NCBI GenBank assembly: GCA_015232455.1 | Contig: JADFZQ010000001.1 | Location: 124,001 to 188,000, forward strand | Reading direction: 5' to 3' | DNA: 64,000 bases | Source: Desulfamplus sp. | Lineage (GTDB): Bacteria; Desulfobacterota; Desulfobacteria; Desulfobacterales; Desulfobacteraceae | Part shown: piece after piece, positions 58,223 to 64,000 of the stretch | Layout of the letters: each line of letters opens with the position of its first letter | Numbering within the stretch: the stretch's first letter is position 1 | The notes under the pieces: model-generated | What the model saw: only the letters and a program-made list of their open reading frames with translations | Database searches by the model: none | Told to the model about the DNA's origin: nothing | Made by a program: the position numbers and the translations under genes

Positions 58223-61200
58223 TCAACTTTTCATTCTTTTTCCGTCAGGGTCATAAAATGGCATTGGAACTACTGTGCCATAAATCAATTCACCTTTGCA
58301 CTCATCTTCAAAAATCTGAATGCGTGTTCCAACCTTTGCAAGATGCGATTCAACCAAAGCCATACCAACCGCTTTATTTAACGTAAAACTGTCTCTTGCT
58401 GTGCAGACATAGCCACGAACTTTGTCATCAACAATCAAAGCACCATCTCTTGCAGCTCGTCCGTTATTCTCCATCTCAAAGCCAACCAATCTAAAACGTG
58501 TTGGATCATTTTCAGCTTGACGCAAGGCAACAGCACCGATAGTTTTTGCATCTTTTTTAGTGCGATCCCAAAGAAAACCAAGTCCCAAATCAAGAAGATT
58601 GGTTCTTTGCTCTGATTCTTGACCTAAAATGATGTGGCATTTTTCCATACGAAGCACGTTTTGAGCTTCAACACCGAAATTTTGGATATTGAACTCTTTT
58701 CCAGCATCTTTAACCATATTCCAGAGGCTAACCATATAAGATGATGGAACGTGCAACTCATAAGATAGCTCACCAACAAAGCCAAGACGCATAGCTTTTA
58801 CTGGAATTGTATCCTTAATGATAAACTCTTTATAACCTGAAAATGGGAATGCAGAGTTGCTTACATCTTCACTTGTGATCTTTTGCAGAACTTTACGGGC
58901 ATTTGGACCAGAGAGATTTATAACACCCATTGAATCAGTAAGATTAACAACATAAAAATCCCAGCCATCAAAACGGGTATGGTATCTTAACCACTCAATT
59001 GTAGCTCCTGCACGGGCAGTTGAGGTTGTGAAATAGTAGTCATTTTCAGCAAGTTTAACCACAACTCCATCATCAATTACACAGCCGTCATCATTGCACA
59101 TTGCTGAATATTTGACTCTGCCAGTTTTTACTTTGGACATATCGCTTACATAGACTCTTTGAAGAACTTTTAAAGCATCTGGTCCATGAATGCGAAACTT
59201 TCCAAGTGTTGAGCCGTCAAGCATACCAACATTGTTGCGGACATTTTCAATCTCTTTTTTGCATGAAAAATCATCAGAAAAATATCTTGCACGCTCCCAC
59301 ACCCCAATTTTACGGAAAACGCCACCATCAGCTCTCTGCATCTCGTCCATTGGTGTGCGTTTCATCATTATATGTTTGCTGCCTGAATATGTTGCAATTA
59401 ATGTTGGAACAAGCGGAGGACGAACATTTGTGGGTTTTGGAGTTGCACCTAACGACTGGATTGACGATGAACTTGATGACGAAAAACATTTTGAAGATGC
59501 TGCTGTATATTTTGCCACATAAAGAGGTAGATTATGTCCCGGAATACCACCCTGTCCAGGACCCGTGCCAGCAGATGTAAAGCGTTTGATAAGCTCTGGA
59601 ACATCAAAGCCCATGTCAATTGTCTGTTTGATGTTTTTGATTGTGGTATCTTCATCAAAGCAGATAAAGGTTTTGCGGCCTTTTACTGGGGCTGTAACAA
59701 ACTTGCTTCCGCGAGCTGGTCCTGGAAGCTCTTTGGATTGAGCTGTAAAAGATTCTATCTCAGATTTAAGAGCATCAACTTCTGTGTTTCCGTAAGATTG
59801 CGGCATAAGTTTACAATCTAAAGCAGCGTTCAAACCAGCAAGTTTGCCTGAAACCTCAATTGACAATGAATCTTCAAGTCCCAACATTCTTCCAGCAGCA
59901 TGAGTCTTTTCTGGCATTGTGTCAGCTACAAAAAAATTTGTGTGGCTGTCATAGCGAAGTTTTGCGTGTGCAAGTGTTAGATGCCCATTAATAGGGGTTA
60001 ATCCAGCAGATGCAACAACAAGATCGCACTCAAAGTCGCGGCTTATTGTTCCATCAAGAGTGGTCATTGTAACTTTATTCACCCGTTTACTGCCATGAGC
60101 TTCAGAAGCAACCCAACCTTTAAGGTATGGAATATTTCTCTTTGCAAGCTCAATCATCAGATATGGATTTTGACCATCTTCACGGACATCAGCAACGCAA
60201 ATAATTTTCATGCCAAGGTCAAAGAGATCAACAGCAGCCTCAAGCCCTAAATCATGCCCAACGCTAAATACCGCCTTTTCACCAGCAAGGATTCCATAAG
60301 TTCTTGCAAGACGGTGAGCACAAGCAACCTGCATAACACCCGGACGCTCATTATTTTCAAAAAGAAGTGGTCTCTCAATACAGCCAGCAGCAACAACAAC
60401 TGATTTTGCACGAATTTCAATATAACGCTCATTAAATTTATCGTTGTCTCCACCAATCTGAAAACCAGTAACTAAGTTGTTTGTGTATGTGCCAACCACT
60501 GAAGTGTGTTTAAAGACTCTTATATTAGCGTGAGATTCAACCTTTGAGGCAAGCTCTCTTGCACGGCTGTAAAGCGGTTTGCTATTTTTATATTGTGCAT
60601 CTTTGTAGTCAAATGTTCTGTAGTCAAAAAAACCTCCAAGCCAAGGGCGAGACTCCATAATAATTACACGCAACCCTTTATCTGCCGCAGCAAGTGCGGC
60701 ATTCATACCAGCAGGACCACCGCCGATTACAACAACATCAGCACTTGGAAAAATCTGGTCAAATTTTCCTGGCATCTCAAAATCAGGTGAAAGAACGCCA
60801 AGACCAGCAGCTTTTCGTATCTGCTTCATGGCAATAGGCCAGATAGATGCTGGTTTGTGCATGGTTTTGTAGTAAAAGCCTGCTGGCATCATCCAATCTA
60901 ATTTGTCAATGAAACCCATCATGTCATTTTCAGCAGAGCCTTTGACATTCTGCTCTTTCACCTTCATACCCTGTTTTACAAGGGTGTTTTCAGTTCTGAC
61001 ATTAGGAATGCCATCTATTTCCATGCAGGTATTGCTACATTCACCATCAAGACTGTAAAGTCCTCTTGGACGGTGATATTTTAAACTGCGTCCAAAAATT
61101 CGTACACCATTATGGTAAAGAGCAGTTGCTACAGTATCACCTTTGACACCCACATAATCTTTACCTTTATAATCAAAGACAACTTTATTGGCTGGATCAA

Positions 61201-61237
61201 CTCTTAAGGTTGGAAGTTGATTAATTCTGGTTATCAT
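58223..61237 (-). CDS. soxA: Sarcosine oxidase alpha subunit (NAD-binding/2Fe-2S-like N-term + GCV_T domains)
   Basis: FGRSLKYHRPRGLYSLDGECSNTCMEIDGIPNVRTE; VVIGGGPAGMNAALAAADKGL; KVLQRVYVSDMSKVKTGRVKYSAMCNDDGCVIDDGVV; GELSYELHVPS. Confidence 0.94.
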   Translation of the reverse strand: MITRINQLPTLRVDPANKVVFDYKGKDYVGVKGDTVATALYHNGVRIFGRSLKYHRPRGLYSLDGECSNTCMEIDGIPNVRTENTLVKQGMKVKEQNVKGSAENDMMGFIDKLDWMMPAGFYYKTMHKPASIWPIAMKQIRKAAGLGVLSPDFEMPGKFDQIFPSADVVVIGGGPAGMNAALAAADKGLRVIIMESRPWLGGFFDYRTFDYKDAQYKNSKPLYSRARELASKVESHANIRVFKHTSVVGTYTNNLVTGFQIGGDNDKFNERYIEIRAKSVVVAAGCIERPLLFENNERPGVMQVACAHRLARTYGILAGEKAVFSVGHDLGLEAAVDLFDLGMKIICVADVREDGQNPYLMIELAKRNIPYLKGWVASEAHGSKRVNKVTMTTLDGTISRDFECDLVVASAGLTPINGHLTLAHAKLRYDSHTNFFVADTMPEKTHAAGRMLGLEDSLSIEVSGKLAGLNAALDCKLMPQSYGNTEVDALKSEIESFTAQSKELPGPARGSKFVTAPVKGRKTFICFDEDTTIKNIKQTIDMGFDVPELIKRFTSAGTGPGQGGIPGHNLPLYVAKYTAASSKCFSSSSSSSIQSLGATPKPTNVRPPLVPTLIATYSGSKHIMMKRTPMDEMQRADGGVFRKIGVWERARYFSDDFSCKKEIENVRNNVGMLDGSTLGKFRIHGPDALKVLQRVYVSDMSKVKTGRVKYSAMCNDDGCVIDDGVVVKLAENDYYFTTSTARAGATIEWLRYHTRFDGWDFYVVNLTDSMGVINLSGPNARKVLQKITSEDVSNSAFPFSGYKEFIIKDTIPVKAMRLGFVGELSYELHVPSSYMVSLWNMVKDAGKEFNIQNFGVEAQNVLRMEKCHIILGQESEQRTNLLDLGLGFLWDRTKKDAKTIGAVALRQAENDPTRFRLVGFEMENNGRAARDGALIVDDKVRGYVCTARDSFTLNKAVGMALVESHLAKVGTRIQIFEDECKGELIYGTVVPMPFYDPDGKRMKS

Positions 61238-61294
61238 CTGTCAGCCTCCGATTTTGCAACTTCAATTTTTTGCTTATTGTTTGGTTTTTCTTTA

Positions 61295-61555
61295 TCATTT
61301 GTGTGCCTCCAGTGTTGCAACCTCAACATTCATCACACTATCTCTATGAATGGTAAACCATGAGCCGCAGCCGTCTTTGTGAACCCACCACTCTTTCTGC
61401 ACCCCTGCAACACATTCATTCAAATGGACATATTCACACCATCTTTGAGGGGTTAAACCGTCCTCTTCTGGTCTTGGTCCTTTATCTTCCCCGCCAAATC
61501 TAAACTCATATCCGTCTCTTTTTCCGCAAATCGGACATGTTATTGTTAAAGACAT
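61295..61555 (-). CDS. soxD: Sarcosine oxidase delta subunit
   Basis: CPICGKRDGYEFRFGGEDKGPRPEE...WVHKDGCGSWFTIHRDS. Confidence 0.92.
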   Translation of the reverse strand: MSLTITCPICGKRDGYEFRFGGEDKGPRPEEDGLTPQRWCEYVHLNECVAGVQKEWWVHKDGCGSWFTIHRDSVMNVEVATLEAHK

Positions 61556-61644
61556 CTTCTATTTCTCCTTAAATCATAAGCCCATAACACCAATTTTTCC
61601 TAAAGAATAAAGCATCAGTTAAGTTTAATGGGTTGGGCAAATTT

Positions 61645-62868
61645 TTAATTATTCGGGGTATAGGTTACAAGTTCTGCTGTTTCACCCATTAGTTTATGCT
61701 GCTCATACCTTCTTAAATTAAAAGGTTTGATCATATCTGGAGCTTCGCCTTTTGCAATAAATTCTGCCATATATTTACCAGAAACTGTGCATGATTTAAA
61801 ACCAAAATAGCCCCAGCCGCAGTTCATAAAAAAGCCTTTAATCTGATCATTTCCATCTAAGATCGGTGCCATATCAGGTGTCATATCTGCAAGACCTGAC
61901 CAAATCCTCATAAATCTTAGACCTCTTAAACATGGCAGAAATTCTGACAAAGCCTCTGCTTGATGTTTGATATAATGGGCTGTTGTTTGGGTTGTGTAGT
62001 TGGGCCACTGATCCATGTGGGCACCTGTTGCAATTTCACCTTTTAAGGTCTGGTTTGCATAGCAGTGATAAGCTCCAGATGATACAACATGGTTTAAAAG
62101 TGGTTTAAGCGGCTGGGTTACCATTGCCTGAATGGTTAAAACACTTATCGGCAACTTTATTCCAAGCATTCCATAAATAAGTGAGGCAGAATATCCACCA
62201 GCAGAGATAAGAACTTTGCTTGTGTTGATTGTGCCACGACTTGTCTCAACTGACACGATTTTGCCGTTTTTAGTGTTGACAGCAGTAGCTTCAGTTTGCT
62301 GATGGATTTGAACACCATATTTTGAAGCACCTTTTGCAAGTCCCCACACCACAGCGTCATGCCGAACAATACCACCAGGTGGGTGAAACATTGCTCCATG
62401 AATAGGAAAGGTTATATCTTCTGAGATATTTAGTGCTGGAACAAGCTCTTTTGCCTCTTTTGCATCAAGTAAATGGCTCTCAACACCGTGAAACTGTGCA
62501 GTTGCAATGGTCATTCTGGCAGCTTTCATTGCAGCTTCACTGTGCATGAGGTTAAGGTTTCCGCAGTTGTTGAACATAAGGTTATAATCTAACTCTTTTG
62601 TCAAAACTGGCCACAGGTCTAATGCTTCCTTATATAAAGGAACATTATACTGTGTTCTCTGATTGGCACGGACAATTGCTGTGTTTCTGCCAGCACCACC
62701 AAAACCAATGTAGTTTTTCTCTATAATAGCTACATCAGTAATACCATGCTCTTTTGCAAGAAAATAGGCAGTGGCAAGGCTATGTAGTCCGCCTCCTATG
62801 ATTACCACATCATAACTTGATTTTAGTTGGGTTTTTTCTCCCCATAATGGTTTGTATTTACCAAACAT
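61645..62868 (-). CDS. soxB: Sarcosine oxidase beta subunit
   Basis: YDVVIIGGGLHSLATAYFLAKEHGITDVAIIEKNYIGFGGAGRNTAIVRANQRT; LRFMRIWSGLADMTPDMAPILDG. Confidence 0.94.
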   Translation of the reverse strand: MFGKYKPLWGEKTQLKSSYDVVIIGGGLHSLATAYFLAKEHGITDVAIIEKNYIGFGGAGRNTAIVRANQRTQYNVPLYKEALDLWPVLTKELDYNLMFNNCGNLNLMHSEAAMKAARMTIATAQFHGVESHLLDAKEAKELVPALNISEDITFPIHGAMFHPPGGIVRHDAVVWGLAKGASKYGVQIHQQTEATAVNTKNGKIVSVETSRGTINTSKVLISAGGYSASLIYGMLGIKLPISVLTIQAMVTQPLKPLLNHVVSSGAYHCYANQTLKGEIATGAHMDQWPNYTTQTTAHYIKHQAEALSEFLPCLRGLRFMRIWSGLADMTPDMAPILDGNDQIKGFFMNCGWGYFGFKSCTVSGKYMAEFIAKGEAPDMIKPFNLRRYEQHKLMGETAELVTYTPNN

Positions 62869-63035
62869 AAGCCTTCTCTTAAAATTTAATGTAAGGTTAT
62901 TAAAATGGTGATTGTATAAAAATTTTTGTGCAAAATTCTCAATAAAGATTTACTTATTTAATATCAATAATGAAAAACCAGATACTCAATGAAATGAATT
63001 ATGTCAAGAAATATTTCTTTTCAAGAATGTAATGC

Positions 63036-63956
63036 TTACACCAACTCAAGTAACGCTACAGATTCAATATGAAAAGTGTGGGGAAACATATCAACAGGCT
63101 GAACCTCAACAACTTTATATTGGGACTGAAGCATAGAAATATCACGTGCTAAAGTAGCTGGATTGCATGATACATAGACAATTTTTTTAGGTGCAAGTGC
63201 AATAACCTGCTCCACAACATCTTTGTGCATACCCACCCTTGGCGGATCAATAATCATAACATCGCATTGTTTGTGTATAGATGGAAGAACATCCTTTATA
63301 TCTCCAACATGAAATGAACAATTTTGAATACTATTTAATGCAGCATTTTTATTTGCATCTTGAACCGCACTTTCAACAATCTCAATCCCTGTTACCTGTT
63401 TAGCATCTTTTGAGAGCCAAATAGGAATTGTCCCAGTCCCTGAATAGAGATCAAGAACATGCTCGCTGCCTGATAAATCTGCATACTTAGAGACTAATGA
63501 GTATAAAGTTTCAGCTCCTTTTGTGTTGGTCTGAAAAAACGAATTTGCTGAGATTTCAAATGTGAAATCGCCAAGTTTTTCCTTAATAGAGTTCTCACCA
63601 GCAATAACTTTTTCATACTCACCAACTGAAATTGAAGCCTTTTTTGATGTGATATTATTAATAACTGATGTAATTTGAGGGTATTTATTCATTAATTTGT
63701 GAGCTAATGGAGTTAAGATATTATCATTTTCCTGCTTTGTAACGATATTCACCATCCAAGTTCCAAAGGCAGCAGAGTTTCTAAGCATCACAAAACGCCA
63801 AAAACCTTCGTGGCTTTTAAAGTTGTATGCTGGCAAGCCAGACTCTTTAATATATATTCTAATATCATTTAAAATTTGATTACCAATATCAGGTTGAATT
63901 AGGCACTTTTCAATATCTATAATTTTATCAAATGTTCCCGGAACATGAAGCCCCAA
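63036..63956 (-). CDS. 23S rRNA (uracil-5-)-methyltransferase, RumA/TrmA-like (5' end probably beyond the window)
   Basis: FFQTNTKGAETLYSLVSKYADLSGSEHVLDLYSGTGTIPIWL; MIIDPPRVGMHKDVVEQVIALAPKKIVYVSCNPATLARDI. Confidence 0.9.
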   Translation of the reverse strand: MGLHVPGTFDKIIDIEKCLIQPDIGNQILNDIRIYIKESGLPAYNFKSHEGFWRFVMLRNSAAFGTWMVNIVTKQENDNILTPLAHKLMNKYPQITSVINNITSKKASISVGEYEKVIAGENSIKEKLGDFTFEISANSFFQTNTKGAETLYSLVSKYADLSGSEHVLDLYSGTGTIPIWLSKDAKQVTGIEIVESAVQDANKNAALNSIQNCSFHVGDIKDVLPSIHKQCDVMIIDPPRVGMHKDVVEQVIALAPKKIVYVSCNPATLARDISMLQSQYKVVEVQPVDMFPHTFHIESVALLELV

Positions 63957-64000
63957 ACCAAAATCTTTTTTAATTTCAATATTTGCAAGCTCTTCAGGCG

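Noticed and set aside
1-64000. tRNA, rRNA or CRISPR loci
   Set aside because: Scanned by eye for CCA-ended cloverleafs, rRNA signatures and repeat-spacer arrays; none convincing, though tRNA detection by eye is not exhaustive.

Overview
AT-rich bacterial chromosomal window. Gene content (Orp-like MinD/NifX cluster, Etf, GTG/ATG genes with AT-rich codons) suggests an anaerobic Desulfobacterota-type organism, but that is inference. No rRNA, tRNA or CRISPR array was recognised. Main blocks: a decayed IS630-family transposase (1-880); housekeeping genes (PilZ, acetyl-CoA hydrolase-GNAT, ddl, FAD-disulfide reductase, fusA, dapA-like); a MinD/MinD/NifX/DUF5320/NifX cluster (13.4-16.7 kb); a transglutaminase and a rhodanese-rubrerythrin fusion; a GC-richer ORF bracketed by two attC-like sites (20.3-21.3 kb, an integron cassette or CALIN candidate); metF; tungstate-type ABC genes without a binding protein; an extended arsenic operon (27.0-34.4 kb); a signalling island in which a NACHT-pentapeptide STAND ATPase lies between two paralogous hybrid histidine kinases plus a V4R protein (34.7-45.1 kb); a PAS-cyclase-hemerythrin fusion; EF-hand and secreted/outer-membrane proteins; and a sarcosine oxidase soxBDAG + FAD oxidoreductase + etfBA cluster (53.8-62.9 kb). 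Two cross-cutting signals stand out. First, several families of dispersed intergenic palindromes, including 28-bp GTAG...CTAC palindromes carried by a ~110-130 bp MITE-like element whose central hairpin is exchanged between copies, and a recurrent TTGACAACTTT hairpin. Second, Asn/Ser/Asp/Gln/Cys-rich low-complexity insertions inside many otherwise conserved enzymes.
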